Shown: in pieces, positions 43,411 to 53,407 of the stretch
How positions within the stretch are numbered: position 1 is the first letter of the stretch
How the letters are laid out: every line of letters starts with the position of its first letter
NCBI RefSeq assembly: GCF_007990755.1
Contig: NZ_BJXA01000002.1
Span: forward strand, 186,001-250,000
Direction: 5' to 3'
DNA length: 64,000 nucleotides
Source of the DNA: Nocardia ninae NBRC 108245
Lineage (GTDB): Bacteria > Actinomycetota > Actinomycetes > Mycobacteriales > Mycobacteriaceae
Translations under genes and position numbers: made by a program
Notes under the pieces: model-generated
Told to the model about the DNA's origin: nothing
Seen by the model: the letters and a program-made list of their open reading frames with translations, nothing else
The model's database searches: none

Positions 43411-43974
43411 CTATTTCACCTTTCCGGTGTCGGTGATACCGAGATCGTCGAGCAGTCCGAGAAACGCGCGCGCATAGGGTGATTCCTCGGTCTGGCGCCG
43501 CGCCTCCGCCCAGTCGACCTGTTCGCGCAGGTCACGCGCGATGTGCAGCAGCGGCGCGAAGTCGAGGCGGTGCGCGTCGAAGACCAGCAGCTTGTCCACC
43601 ATGAGATCGGTGCCGCTGACCACCGGCGCGGAGGTCGGCCCGATGCGCATCGGCGTTGCGCGGTCGAGCAATTCGTCGGTGACGTCCCGGTAATTGGGTC
43701 GGTAGATCACGTCGATCAGGACGTCGCCGTCGTACACCTTGCGCAGCCAGTCCTCGGGCGGATCGCAGACCCGCAACCCGGCCTCGGCCAGTGTGCGCAC
43801 CGCTTTCGCGCAGTCCTCGGGTTTGACGAAGATATCGACATCGTGCTGTGAGGCGGGCCCGCCGCGTGCGTACACCGCGCAACCGCCGGCCACGGCGAAC
43901 TTGATGTCCGCCTCGGCCAGCGCATTGACGGCACGGGTCAACGAATGCAGCAATTGATCGATCGTGGCGACCAT
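43411..43974 (-). CDS. Nucleotidyltransferase-fold protein (AbiEii/NTP-transferase like)
   Basis: 187 residues from ATG 43974. The nucleotidyltransferase signature is visible as FAVAGGCAVYARGG followed by HDVDIFVKPED, that is GG...DxD, with a further Asp in VLIDVIYRPN. The protein resembles single-domain NTases of the MJ1435/AbiEii-like superfamily, some of which are toxins or modify tRNA. No matching antitoxin gene is next to it. It is 28 bases downstream of the P-type ATPase gene and directly abuts the BON gene. Confidence 0.75.
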   Translation of the reverse strand: MVATIDQLLHSLTRAVNALAEADIKFAVAGGCAVYARGGPASQHDVDIFVKPEDCAKAVRTLAEAGLRVCDPPEDWLRKVYDGDVLIDVIYRPNYRDVTDELLDRATPMRIGPTSAPVVSGTDLMVDKLLVFDAHRLDFAPLLHIARDLREQVDWAEARRQTEESPYARAFLGLLDDLGITDTGKVK

Positions 43975-44002
43975 GATCGGGCAATACCCGGTTACCAGTC
44001 GA

Positions 44003-47000
44003 CTATTCGGCGGAATCGAGCGCGCGAGCTTCGCCGGACAACAGCCCTGGCAGCAGCGTCGCACCCGCGGTGGCCGCGACGGCCGACCCGGTCGCGATCG
44101 TCCAGCCGAACGGGCCCAACGGCCTGCAACCGAAGTAGGTGCACAACCCCGGTGTCATAACTACCGCACCGAGAACGCCCGCGCTCGCCGCGGTGGTCAG
44201 CCACACCAGAGGACTGCGATACCCGGAGACCAGTGTCTGCCCCAGCTGGGTGCCGATCAGCGCGACCAGCCCGATGGTCGCGGCCCGGCGTTCGGTGCCG
44301 GTGTAGCGGCCGACCGTCCACGCGACGGAGGCGCCGGTGGCCGTGGCGATGCCGCGGGTGGCGATGGTCCTGGTCAGGTCGTTGCCGAGCTCCGCGCGCG
44401 GAATCTCGCTGAGTTGCGCCGACCGCTCGCGCACCGCCGCGGCGCTGTCGGCCGGATCGATGCCGCGATCGTCCGGCGACAGCGCCAAGGCGAGCGCCGG
44501 GAACATATCGGTGAGCATGTTCACCAGGAGGAACTGACGGGTGCCGAGCGGGCCTCGGCCGCCGACCGCGGTGCCGAACAGAGTGAATGCGACCTCGCCC
44601 GCATTACCGCCGACCAGCACGCCGACGGCATCGGTGATCCGCCGCCACATGCCACGACCCTCGACCAGCGCGTGCAAGATCGCGATCGGATCCGGATCGG
44701 TCAGCACCAGGTCGGCGGCGTTGCGCGCGGCGGTGGATCCCTGTGCGGCCAAACCGATTCCGATGTCGGCGCTGCGGATCGCGGCGGCATCGTTGCCGCC
44801 GTCGCCGGTCATGCCGACGACGTGACCGTTACGCCGCAACGCGGTGACGATGCGCACCTTCTGCTCCGGATTCACCCGGGCGAACACCGTGCTGCGCTCG
44901 ATCAACTCCGCTTGCTCGCGGTCGTCGCAACGATCCAGATCGGCGCCGGTGACGACGGTATCGACGGCGATGCCCAGCTGGCGTGCCGCCGCGGCGGCGG
45001 TCACCGGATGGTCGCCGGTGATCATCCGGACACTGATCTCGTTGTCCTGCAAGGCGGTGATCAGCGGCAGCGTCTGCGGGCGCGGGGTGTCGGCGATGCC
45101 GAGGAAGCCGAGCAGCGTGAGTTCGCCGACCGCGCCCGCCACGTCGTCGGGCTCGGTGGTGAGATCGCGGCGGGCCACGGCCAGCACACGCAGGCCTTGT
45201 TCGGCCAGGTCACGCACGGTCGCCTCGGCGCGCTCACGCAATTCATCCGACAAGGCAATGGTGTCGCCGTTGCGCACCTTGGTGCAGCGCGGCAGCACGA
45301 TCTCGGGCGCGCCCTTGACGACCAACCGCAGCCTGCGCGCGGTGTTGCCCAGCGCGGCGGCGTACCCGCGATTCGAGTCGAAGGGGATCGCTTCGATCGG
45401 GTGCCAGCGTCCGTCGTCGAGGATCTCGGCGGCTTCGAGCACCGCGCGATCGGTGGCATGGGTGACCGGCCCCTCGTTCGGGTCGGGGCAGGCGCGCGCG
45501 GCCGCGCGCAACAGCCTGCGCGCCTCCTCGGCCTCGGCGTCGGGCTCCCATTGCTGGTGCAGGTCGGCGAGTTTGGTCAACCGCAGCCGACCTTCGGTGA
45601 GGGTGCCGGTCTTGTCGAAACACAGCGTGTCGACCCGGCCGAGCGCCTCGACCGTGCGGCTCGCCCGGACCAGCACGCCGTAGCGGGACAGCCGCCGCGT
45701 GGCCGCGAGTTGCGCGACCGTGGCGACCAGCGGTAGCCCCTCCGGTACCGCCGCGACCGCGACGGCTACCCCGTCGGCGATGGCGGCGCGCAACTCCCGG
45801 CCGCGCAGGCCGCCCAAGACGCTCACGATCGCTCCGCCGGTCAGCGTCAGCGGCAATGCGCGATCGGTCAGTTGGCGCAATTGTGCTTGCACACCGCCCT
45901 TTTCGGGTGGCACCGCACCGGCGGTGGCCCGCCCGACTTGGGTGTCGGCGCCGACCGCGACCACGACCGCCCGCCCGCGGCCGTTCACGACCGTGCTGCC
46001 CTCGTAGATCATGCAGGCGCGGTCACTGGGTCCGGCGCCGGGTGTGGCCGACAGCTGCTTCTCCACCGTGACCGATTCACCGGTCAGCCCGGATTCGTCG
46101 AGCTCGAGATCGTCGACATCGACCAGCCGCGCGTCGGCGGGCACCACCTCACCGGGGCGAACGGCGATGACGTCGCCGACCGCGAGCAAGCCGGCAGGCA
46201 AGGTTGTTTCGGCGGCGTCGGGCTTGTCCACGTCGGCCCGGTCGATGACCTGCGCGGTGAGGCTCTCCCGGTCCAGCAGTGTATGCAGGGCCGACTCGGC
46301 GCGCTGGCGCTGCCTGGCCGAGACCACCGCGTTCACGGTGAGCACCGAGGACAGCAGGATCGCATCGGACGGGGAGCCGAGAATGGCCGTCGCGGCGGCG
46401 CCGACGCCCAGGATCGGGGTCAACGGATCGGCCAGTTCGGTGCGCAGATGGCGCAGGAACGAGGTGGTGCGCGTCAAGCCGCCGAACCAGGTGTCCTGCT
46501 CGGACGGGTCCGACGTGGCTCGCTCCGTCGAGCCGGGCGGCTGCGGTAGTCGAGCGAGCACCTCCTCGGGTTGCAGTGCGTGCCAAGGCAACAGCACCGA
46601 GGGCGAGGGTGGCGCCGGTGCGCGCATCGTGCGGATCCCGGCCAGTGATCCGTTCAGCAGGCCCGCGAAATGGGCTGCGGCCATCGGTGATATCTGGGCT
46701 CGCCGGGACGGTGACACGGCGAGCAGCAATCCGCCGAGCGCGGCCGCCGAGAGCGCGAGGGACCGGCCTTGTGCGCTGACGTGACGGGCCGGTTCGATCG
46801 CCGCCAATACTCGTTCGACCTGGCTCAGCTCGCGGCACAGCGCGTCTGCGGTCCAGGGCGCCCGTTTGTGGTTATGGCCGGCGCCGAGCAGACCGATGGC
46901 CACATCGGACCAGGCGAGTGCCTTGTAGGCGTGGGCGCTCACTGTGGCGACCACGTGGCCGTCGCGCTGCAAGTCGTGCACGAGTTTGCTCAACGAGGTG

Positions 47001-48601
47001 GCGGGGGAGACGAATTCGTCGACACGGGAACGCAATTCACCGGCGTCGGCGCTCGCGGCGAGGGTGACGCGCAGGCCTGCCTTACGCGCCGTGGTCAGCA
47101 GCGAGTGGGCTCGCGGGTCGAGTTCACGGCCGATGAGGACCCGGCCCACCGTGCGGTCGCCGGCGCGCAGTTCACGCCGGGCCGGACGGATCGTGGCGCC
47201 CCGATCCGGATTTCCGCTGTCGGGGTGCACCAGTCGCAGCTCGTTCTTGCGCGCGGCGCCGTTCCGTTCGGACGTAGCGGGTTCGGCCGAGGAATCCGGG
47301 GGCGCCCAGAGCAGCCGCTGGGCCGCACTCCAGACGTCGGCGGTCGACCATTCGGCCTCGCTGGACTCGGCATCGAGCACTACCCGGCGCGACGTGAGCA
47401 AGGCTTCGCCGTCCACGACGAGGGCGGTGAGGCGGTCGAGTCGCCGCCACGCGGTGGGGTCCAGCGTCAGCACCCCCGCGCGGGCCAGCAGCGTGGTGAG
47501 GGTCGCGGCATAGGCCTCGCGGCAGGCGCGTGCGGCTTTGGGTGCTCCGAGCGCGAGCGCGTTGACGGCGTCGCCGGCATTGCCGAGGGTGGCAATCGCG
47601 GCGGCGCCCACCACCATTGCCGATCCCGTCTCGTCGGCGACTCGCTCCAGCGGGCCGGGCGGCAGTTCGGCGGGGCGGGTGTAGCGCGGCAGCGGCTGTG
47701 CGACGCCGGGGTTGTCGTGGTGCAGGAGCTGCGGTTCCCAACCGCGCCAGCTGACCCGGCGCGCGACGGCCTCGGTCAGCAGCATGGACCGTTGCGCCGC
47801 GTCGAGTAGCAGTGTGGGGATCCCGTCGGGCGCATTCTCGCCGAGCGCGGTGCCGAGAGCCGAGACGAGGGTCAGGGCGAGATCGGTGCGCGCTCGCCCC
47901 AGCCGTTGCTCCAGTTGGTCGCGCACCCGTGGTTGTGTCTCGGCGATCGAGGCGAGTGCTCGCGCCGCGCGCAGGGGCGGACGCAGTGGTGGCGCGACTC
48001 CGGCCAACGAGATCGCGATGGCGCACAGATCGCCTGCGACCTGAATTGCCGCCGCTATCACCGGTTCTCGGTCACCCGGGTAGTCGATTTCGCTGTCCCA
48101 GTCCTGCTCGTCGACGTCGGTATCGCGCTCGATCCGGTCCACCGTCGCGAGCAGTTCCGGCAGATCCGCCGCGCCGCGGGCCAGGGTGGCGACCACCCGT
48201 CCGGTCACCGCGTTCACCTGCCACCGGCGCACGCCGCCGAGGCTCTCCAGCCGCCGCTCCAGTGCGCGGGCGACGGTGGCGCTGCTGCTGCCCGCCAGGC
48301 CGCGGACCTCGATGGTCGCGCGCCTGCCGTGCATGGCGACGCGTCGCCGGGTGCGTTTCAGGTGCGGGTCGACCAAGGCCGCCACGTCGTCGCGTAACTG
48401 ACCCGGCTCGGGCACATCGAGGAGTTGCCCGGCCTCGGCCGCTTTACCGGCCACCGTCTCGATGGCCTGCAACGGTGCGGCGGCGAGTTGGGTGGCCGCG
48501 CCGATGGCCAGTAATCCGCCGCGGCGGACGGCTCCGGTCACCGCCGCCGCGGGCGCCTCGATCCACCAGGCAGGTCGTAGATGACGTGTCGATAGGCCCA
48601 T
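44003..48601 (-). CDS. Giant P-type cation ATPase, CtpH/CtpI type
   Basis: 1532 residues, the size of mycobacterial CtpH/CtpI. The N-terminal ~700 residues include an HMA-like ferredoxin fold (MHGRRATIEVRGLAGSS) and a degenerate regulatory half. The C-terminal ~800 residues are a complete P-type pump: SGLTGESVTVEK (actuator), AVPEGLPLVATVAQL (membrane helix 4, P2-like PEGL), CFDKTGTLTEG (phospho-Asp), KGAPEIVLPRC (nucleotide domain) and MTGDGGNDAAAIRSADIGIG (hinge). The PEGL motif argues for Ca2+/Mg2+-type rather than Cu/Zn transport. It heads a minus-strand operon with nucleotidyltransferase, BON and phosphoesterase genes. Confidence 0.92.
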   Translation of the reverse strand: MGLSTRHLRPAWWIEAPAAAVTGAVRRGGLLAIGAATQLAAAPLQAIETVAGKAAEAGQLLDVPEPGQLRDDVAALVDPHLKRTRRRVAMHGRRATIEVRGLAGSSSATVARALERRLESLGGVRRWQVNAVTGRVVATLARGAADLPELLATVDRIERDTDVDEQDWDSEIDYPGDREPVIAAAIQVAGDLCAIAISLAGVAPPLRPPLRAARALASIAETQPRVRDQLEQRLGRARTDLALTLVSALGTALGENAPDGIPTLLLDAAQRSMLLTEAVARRVSWRGWEPQLLHHDNPGVAQPLPRYTRPAELPPGPLERVADETGSAMVVGAAAIATLGNAGDAVNALALGAPKAARACREAYAATLTTLLARAGVLTLDPTAWRRLDRLTALVVDGEALLTSRRVVLDAESSEAEWSTADVWSAAQRLLWAPPDSSAEPATSERNGAARKNELRLVHPDSGNPDRGATIRPARRELRAGDRTVGRVLIGRELDPRAHSLLTTARKAGLRVTLAASADAGELRSRVDEFVSPATSLSKLVHDLQRDGHVVATVSAHAYKALAWSDVAIGLLGAGHNHKRAPWTADALCRELSQVERVLAAIEPARHVSAQGRSLALSAAALGGLLLAVSPSRRAQISPMAAAHFAGLLNGSLAGIRTMRAPAPPSPSVLLPWHALQPEEVLARLPQPPGSTERATSDPSEQDTWFGGLTRTTSFLRHLRTELADPLTPILGVGAAATAILGSPSDAILLSSVLTVNAVVSARQRQRAESALHTLLDRESLTAQVIDRADVDKPDAAETTLPAGLLAVGDVIAVRPGEVVPADARLVDVDDLELDESGLTGESVTVEKQLSATPGAGPSDRACMIYEGSTVVNGRGRAVVVAVGADTQVGRATAGAVPPEKGGVQAQLRQLTDRALPLTLTGGAIVSVLGGLRGRELRAAIADGVAVAVAAVPEGLPLVATVAQLAATRRLSRYGVLVRASRTVEALGRVDTLCFDKTGTLTEGRLRLTKLADLHQQWEPDAEAEEARRLLRAAARACPDPNEGPVTHATDRAVLEAAEILDDGRWHPIEAIPFDSNRGYAAALGNTARRLRLVVKGAPEIVLPRCTKVRNGDTIALSDELRERAEATVRDLAEQGLRVLAVARRDLTTEPDDVAGAVGELTLLGFLGIADTPRPQTLPLITALQDNEISVRMITGDHPVTAAAAARQLGIAVDTVVTGADLDRCDDREQAELIERSTVFARVNPEQKVRIVTALRRNGHVVGMTGDGGNDAAAIRSADIGIGLAAQGSTAARNAADLVLTDPDPIAILHALVEGRGMWRRITDAVGVLVGGNAGEVAFTLFGTAVGGRGPLGTRQFLLVNMLTDMFPALALALSPDDRGIDPADSAAAVRERSAQLSEIPRAELGNDLTRTIATRGIATATGASVAWTVGRYTGTERRAATIGLVALIGTQLGQTLVSGYRSPLVWLTTAASAGVLGAVVMTPGLCTYFGCRPLGPFGWTIATGSAVAATAGATLLPGLLSGEARALDSAE

Positions 48602-48733
48602 AACGGGCAGCTACCCCGCAGGTAGCCGGGTAAACAAGGTCGGAGTTGCGCTCGCGGAGAACAAGTTCGGTGGATGCACCGGCGCTCGCGTGCGGAACAG
48701 TTTCTCGGTCGGCATACGGGGTAACGCCGGGGC

Positions 48734-49498
48734 ATGACCTCATCGAGTGACGGCCGGACTGCCCGGCTGGGTTTGCCGGACACGATCACGGTCGCGCTGT
48801 TCGATCTGGACGGGGTCCTCACCGATACCGCGTCGGTGCACCGGCGGGCGTGGACCACGATCTTCGACGCATACCTCGAGCAGCGGTGTGGACCGGACTT
48901 CGTGCCGTTCTCCGAGGACGACTATCTGCGTTATGTCGATGGCCGCCCGCGCGCCGACGGCGTCCGCGAGTTCCTGCGGTCCCGGGATATCACCCTGCCG
49001 GAGGGCGATCCGGCGGACGAGCCGGGAGATGCGACGGTGCACGCGCTCGGCAATCGGAAGAACAGCGTGCTGCTTTCGCTGATCGAACACGAAGGCGTCA
49101 AGGTTTACCCCAGTTCGGTCGACTATGTGGCCGCGGTCCGGGAGGCCGGGCTGAAGGTAGCCGTGGTGACCGCATCCGCCAATGCCGTTGCGGTGCTGGA
49201 GGTCACGGGCATCGCCCGCTGCGTCGACGAGCGGGTCGACGGCAACGATGTCACCCGGCTCGGGCTGCGCGGTAAGCCCGCACCCGACGGATTCCTCGAA
49301 GCCGCCGCGCGGCTGAACGTAAAGCCCGAGCAGACAGCGGTTTTCGAGGACGCGGTCGCCGGGGTAGCGGCAGGGCACGCAGGCGGCTTCGGGTTCGTCG
49401 TCGGGGTCGACCGTGTCGGCGACGGCAGGCACGGGCCGGAATTGACGGCGGCGGGCGCCGATGTCGTCGTCAAGGATCTGGCGGAGCTGAAGGAGTAG
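48734..49498 (+). CDS. HAD-family beta-phosphoglucomutase-like phosphatase
   Basis: 254 residues of the HAD superfamily: the nucleophile motif VALFDLDGVLTDTASVH (D-x-D-G-V), the TASANAVAVLE Thr/Ser motif, a Lys in RGKPAPDGFLEAA, and the acidic VFEDAVAGVAAG. The C1-type cap matches beta-phosphoglucomutases, which turn beta-glucose-1-phosphate into glucose-6-phosphate. It stands three bases before a GH65 phosphorylase that releases beta-glucose-1-phosphate. The same pair occurs in mycobacteria (Rv3400-Rv3401). It is divergent from the P-type ATPase. Confidence 0.92.
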   Translation: MTSSSDGRTARLGLPDTITVALFDLDGVLTDTASVHRRAWTTIFDAYLEQRCGPDFVPFSEDDYLRYVDGRPRADGVREFLRSRDITLPEGDPADEPGDATVHALGNRKNSVLLSLIEHEGVKVYPSSVDYVAAVREAGLKVAVVTASANAVAVLEVTGIARCVDERVDGNDVTRLGLRGKPAPDGFLEAAARLNVKPEQTAVFEDAVAGVAAGHAGGFGFVVGVDRVGDGRHGPELTAAGADVVVKDLAELKE

Positions 49499-49501
49499 CG
49501 A

Positions 49502-51847
49502 ATGGCTGCGGACTGTCGCGGTTTCGAGGTTGAGCCATGGCAATTGCGGTGGTGCGGAATGGATGTGGATGCACTGCGGCGGACTGAATCGATCTTCGCG
49601 TTGTCGAACGGTCACCTCGGTTTGCGCGGCACGCTCGAGGAGGGGGAGCCGGTCGGCGAACCGGGCACCTACCTCAACGGGTTCTACGAGAAGCGCCAAC
49701 TGCCTTATGCCGAAGTGGGTTACGGATACCCGCAGCAGGGGCAGACCGTAGTGAACGTCACCGACGGAAAGATCATCCGGCTGCTCGTCGGCGACGAGCC
49801 GATGGACATGCGCTACGGCCATGCCCGGGAGCACGAGCGGGTACTGGATTTCCGCTCCGGAACACTGCGCCGCAGCACGGTATGGACCTCGCCCACCGGT
49901 CAATCGGTGCGGATCCGTTCGGAGCGCCTCGTCTCGTTCACCGAGCGGGCGCTGGCCGCTATCCGCTATGAGGTCGAGCCGCTCGACGAGGATCTGGATC
50001 TGGTGATCCAATCGGATCTGCTCGCCAACGAGCCGGTCGTGGCGCGCCAGGGTGATCCCCGCTTCGCGGCGGCCCTGGATCGCCCGCTGGTGGCCGACTT
50101 CGCGACCGCACGGGATTTCCACGCGGTACTCGCCCATCACACCAGGCACTCCGGGCTGCGGATGGCCGCGGGGATGGACCACGAGCTGGCGGTGAAGGCC
50201 ACGCCACGGTGTTCGGTGCACACCGAGGACGACCTGGCCCGGCTGACCATCGCGGTCGATGTCGCGCGGGGTGACACGGTATGCGTGACCAAGTATTTCG
50301 CCTACGGCTGGTCCAGCCAGCGTTCAACCCCCGCGCTGCGCGCCCAGGTCGAGGCGGCGTTGGCGGCGGGCCTGGAGACCGGCTGGGACGACCTGCTGGC
50401 CCGCCAGCGCGCCTACCTCGATGATTTCTGGGCGAGCGCGGATATCGAGATCGACGGCGATCCCGAAATGCAGCAGGCCGTCCGCTTCGCGCTGTTCCAT
50501 GTGTTGCAGGCCGGGGCCCGCGGCGAGACCCGCGCAATACCGGCGAAGGGGTTGACCGGCCCCGGCTATGACGGCCATTCATTCTGGGACACAGAGACTT
50601 TCGTGCTGCCCGTGCTCACTCATACGGTGCCTGCCGCGGCGGGCGACGCGCTGCGCTGGCGGCATTCGACGCTCGAGCTGGCGCGGCAGCGGGCCCGCGA
50701 ACTCGGTCAGTCCGGCGCGATGTTCCCGTGGCGATCGATCAATGGTGCGGAGGGCTCCGGCTATTGGCCGACCGGCACCGCGGCGGTGCACGTCAACGCC
50801 GATATCGCCGACGCGACCATCCGCTATCTGGCCGCGACCGGGGACGAGCAGTTCGAACGGGACTGCGGGGTAGAGCTTTTGGTGGAGACCGCCAGGTTGT
50901 GGGCGGTGCTCGGGCATCGGGATTCGGCCGGGAGCTTCCGGATCGACGGTGTCACCGGACCCGACGAATACTCCGCGCTGGCCGACAACAACATCTATAC
51001 GAATCTGATGGCGCAGAAGAACCTGCGCGGCGCGGTGGCCGCGTGCGCGCGGCAGCCCGAGGTGGCGCAGCGGCTCGGAGTCACCGAGAGCGAGATCGGC
51101 CGCTGGCGGGACTGCGCCGAGAAGGTGGCGATGCCGTACAACGACGAGCTCGAGGTGCACGAGCAGTCGGAGAATTTCACCCGCTACATGCGCTGGAATT
51201 TCGCGGATACCCCCGCCGAGCGGTACCCGCTGCTGCTGCACTATCCGTACTTCGATCTGAACCGTAAGCAGGTGGTCAAGCAGGCCGACCTGACCCTGGC
51301 GATGTACCTGTGCCCGGATGAGTTCACGCCGGAGCAGAAACTGCGGAACTTCGACTACTACGAGGCGCTGACAGTCCGCGACTCCTCGCTCTCGGCCTGC
51401 GCCCAGGCGATCATGGCGGCGGAAGTCGGTCACCTGTCGCTGGCCTTCGACTATTTCGTCGAATCCGCGCTGACCGATCTGCACGATCTGCACCACAATG
51501 TGGCGACCGGATTGCATATCGCCTCGCTGGCCGGCACCTGGAGTTGCTGCGTCGCGGGTTTCGGCGGCATGCGCGAATGCAATGGCGAAGTGCGTTTCGC
51601 CCCACGCCTCCCTGAAAACCTCGACCGCCTCGCCTTCCGAATCCTGTGGCGCGGCAGCCGAATATCGGTCGATATCACTCGCGACGCGGCAACCTACGCT
51701 CTGCTGTCCGGCGACCCCTTCACCTTCCGGCACCATGGCCAGCCGCACACGCTGGAGGGGACACCGCTGGAATTGGGTATACCGGACCTGCCGAATGTCT
51801 CGAAGCCCGAACCACCGGCCGGCCGGGCCCCATACCGCCGGGATTAA
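49502..51847 (+). CDS. Glycoside hydrolase family 65 disaccharide phosphorylase
   Basis: 781 residues in GH65 layout: an N-terminal beta-sandwich (SNGHLGLRGTLEEG, YLNGFYEKRQLPY), the (alpha/alpha)6 barrel with KGLTGPGYDGHSFWDTETF and the general-acid Glu in DGVTGPDEYSALADNN, and a C-terminal sheet. It phosphorolyses an alpha-glucoside such as trehalose, maltose or kojibiose into glucose and beta-glucose-1-phosphate. The upstream phosphoglucomutase converts the latter to glucose-6-phosphate, so together they recycle a storage disaccharide. Which disaccharide is not decidable from motifs alone. Confidence 0.92.
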   Translation: MAADCRGFEVEPWQLRWCGMDVDALRRTESIFALSNGHLGLRGTLEEGEPVGEPGTYLNGFYEKRQLPYAEVGYGYPQQGQTVVNVTDGKIIRLLVGDEPMDMRYGHAREHERVLDFRSGTLRRSTVWTSPTGQSVRIRSERLVSFTERALAAIRYEVEPLDEDLDLVIQSDLLANEPVVARQGDPRFAAALDRPLVADFATARDFHAVLAHHTRHSGLRMAAGMDHELAVKATPRCSVHTEDDLARLTIAVDVARGDTVCVTKYFAYGWSSQRSTPALRAQVEAALAAGLETGWDDLLARQRAYLDDFWASADIEIDGDPEMQQAVRFALFHVLQAGARGETRAIPAKGLTGPGYDGHSFWDTETFVLPVLTHTVPAAAGDALRWRHSTLELARQRARELGQSGAMFPWRSINGAEGSGYWPTGTAAVHVNADIADATIRYLAATGDEQFERDCGVELLVETARLWAVLGHRDSAGSFRIDGVTGPDEYSALADNNIYTNLMAQKNLRGAVAACARQPEVAQRLGVTESEIGRWRDCAEKVAMPYNDELEVHEQSENFTRYMRWNFADTPAERYPLLLHYPYFDLNRKQVVKQADLTLAMYLCPDEFTPEQKLRNFDYYEALTVRDSSLSACAQAIMAAEVGHLSLAFDYFVESALTDLHDLHHNVATGLHIASLAGTWSCCVAGFGGMRECNGEVRFAPRLPENLDRLAFRILWRGSRISVDITRDAATYALLSGDPFTFRHHGQPHTLEGTPLELGIPDLPNVSKPEPPAGRAPYRRD

Positions 51848-51859
51848 AGGTGGCTGATG

Positions 51860-52336
51860 TCAGAGTTCGTGTTCGGGGGCTCCCGGATTGCACTGTGCTG
51901 CGACGGTTTCCGGATAGCCGACGGCGGGGCGCCACGGCTCGAGGTTCCAGCTCGGCTTGTCCGGCATAGTGATTCGGGCCCAGTCCCAGTGGCAGAGGAA
52001 CTGATCGCGCATGCCGGGGGCGTCGGCATCACCGGCCCGGCGAAGGACTTCCTGCCAGGCGCGTTCCGCGGCCGGCGGGAAGGGGTCCTGGCGGCCGGCG
52101 AGGGTGGGGTAGATCATCAGCCGTGTGCTGTCGGCGCCGTCGGTCCAGACTACGTGGTCGATGAGCGGGTGATCGATGAACGGATCGAGGTTCGCCTCGC
52201 TGGATCCCGTCGAAATGGGTACAGCGGGCGGGGGTTCGGCGGAGGGTGCCGAGGTGGCTCCCGTCTGTCCGGCGGCAGTGGTGAGGGCCACCAGCATGGC
52301 TACGGTGCCTGTGGTGAGAATTGCGGATCTTCGCAT
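51860..52336 (-). CDS. Secreted protein with DUF2599-like domain
   Basis: 158 residues. It has a signal peptide (MRRSAILTTGTVAMLVALTTAAG), a short Pro/Ser/Ala spacer, and one globular domain with LIDHVVWTDGADSTRLMIYPT, AWQEVLRRAGDADAPGMRDQFLCHW and WNLEPWRPAVGYPETVAAQCNPG. Two cysteines could pair. This resembles DUF2599 exported proteins common in Nocardia and mycobacteria; the function is unknown. It follows the beta-lactamase gene 23 bases downstream on the same strand and may be co-expressed with it. Confidence 0.78.
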   Translation of the reverse strand: MRRSAILTTGTVAMLVALTTAAGQTGATSAPSAEPPPAVPISTGSSEANLDPFIDHPLIDHVVWTDGADSTRLMIYPTLAGRQDPFPPAAERAWQEVLRRAGDADAPGMRDQFLCHWDWARITMPDKPSWNLEPWRPAVGYPETVAAQCNPGAPEHEL

Positions 52337-52359
52337 CGGAGTGTGTCTTTCGCGTCGGG

Positions 52360-53289
52360 TCAGCCGTGGGCGGCCGGGTGTAGGGCCTCGGTGATTGCTT
52401 TGGCGGATTGCGCGACGAGGGGGTCGTCGGCGGGGGCGTGTTCCTCGGTGTTGATCGACAGTACGGTGATCACGATCGGTGAGTCACTGTTGGGCGGCCA
52501 GGTCACCGCGGCGTCGTTGGTGAGGCCGTAGTCGCCGCCGCCGGTCTTGTCTCCGGTCTTCCAGTCCTGCGGCAGTCCGGCGCGGATCCGGTTCAGGCCG
52601 GTGGTGCTGCGCAGTAGCCATTCGATCAGCTGCTCGCGCTCCGGCGTGGGCAGCGCGTCGCCGGACACCAGCGCGCGGTAGTCCGCGGCGAGTGCGGCGG
52701 GCGTGGTGGAGTTGTGCTCGGGGTTGGTGTCGCCGCTGTTGCTCAGTGGCTCCCAGTCGTCGAGGCTGGTGGTCGTATCGCCCAGCGTGCGAACGAATTT
52801 CGTGATGGAGGTGGGTCCGCCGAGCAGTTTCAGCAGCTCGTTGGTCGCGGTGTTGTCGCTCTTCTCGATGGCCGCGGCGGCCAGCTCACGCACCGTCATG
52901 CCGGTGCCGACGCGCGTCTCGGTCACCGGCGAGTACTTCACCAGATCGTCGGCGGTGAAATGGATGACGGTGTCGAAATAACCGTCGGCCAGTGGATGCT
53001 CGCGGAGCAGCGCGGCCACCGCCAGCGTCTTGAAGGTCGAGCCGATCGGAAACCGCTCGTTCTCGCGGTAACCCAGAAAGACGCCCGTCTTCGTATCGAC
53101 GGCGAAGGCGCCGACTCGGGCGTGGTGCGCGGATTCGAGATCCCGCACCTGAGCGGTCGCCCGCGCGGCGGTGGCGGCGTCGGGCACCCGGGTGGGTGCG
53201 GTCGTGGATTCCGGCACAGAGCACGCGCCGACCAGTGCGGCTGCCGTGATCGCGACGGTCAGAACACCGATTCTGGACTTGGCTGTCAT
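52360..53289 (-). CDS. Class A beta-lactamase (lipoprotein)
   Basis: 309 residues from ATG 53289 with a lipobox signal (LVGACS). All class A motifs are present: S70-x-x-K in GSTFKTLAV, SDN in KSDNTATNELL, the omega-loop Glu in DWEPLSNSG, and KTG in GDKTGGGDYG. It hydrolyses penicillins and cephalosporins in the periplasm or envelope. Closest in layout to the chromosomal FAR-1/AST-1 enzymes of Nocardia farcinica and N. asteroides. The divergent LysR gene is arranged like AmpR-regulated lactamases, so inducibility is likely. Spectrum cannot be read from sequence. Confidence 0.93.
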   Translation of the reverse strand: MTAKSRIGVLTVAITAAALVGACSVPESTTAPTRVPDAATAARATAQVRDLESAHHARVGAFAVDTKTGVFLGYRENERFPIGSTFKTLAVAALLREHPLADGYFDTVIHFTADDLVKYSPVTETRVGTGMTVRELAAAAIEKSDNTATNELLKLLGGPTSITKFVRTLGDTTTSLDDWEPLSNSGDTNPEHNSTTPAALAADYRALVSGDALPTPEREQLIEWLLRSTTGLNRIRAGLPQDWKTGDKTGGGDYGLTNDAAVTWPPNSDSPIVITVLSINTEEHAPADDPLVAQSAKAITEALHPAAHG

Positions 53290-53348
53290 GACTGCTCTCC
53301 TCTGCAATGGCTGATGAGCGGGGTGCGACGGAGCATGGCACTCGCGCA

Positions 53349-53369
53349 TTCATGCAGTCCAAGGCTGAA
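53349..53369. promoter_or_regulatory. Possible LysR-type binding site
   Basis: TTCA (53349-53352) and TGAA (53366-53369) form an interrupted dyad in the 118-base region between the divergent beta-lactamase and LysR genes. The position fits an AmpR-like site that represses the regulator and activates the lactamase. Confidence 0.35.
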
Positions 53370-53407
53370 AGGCGCGGATTGATGCCGAACTGGCATACTC
53401 GCTCGTC

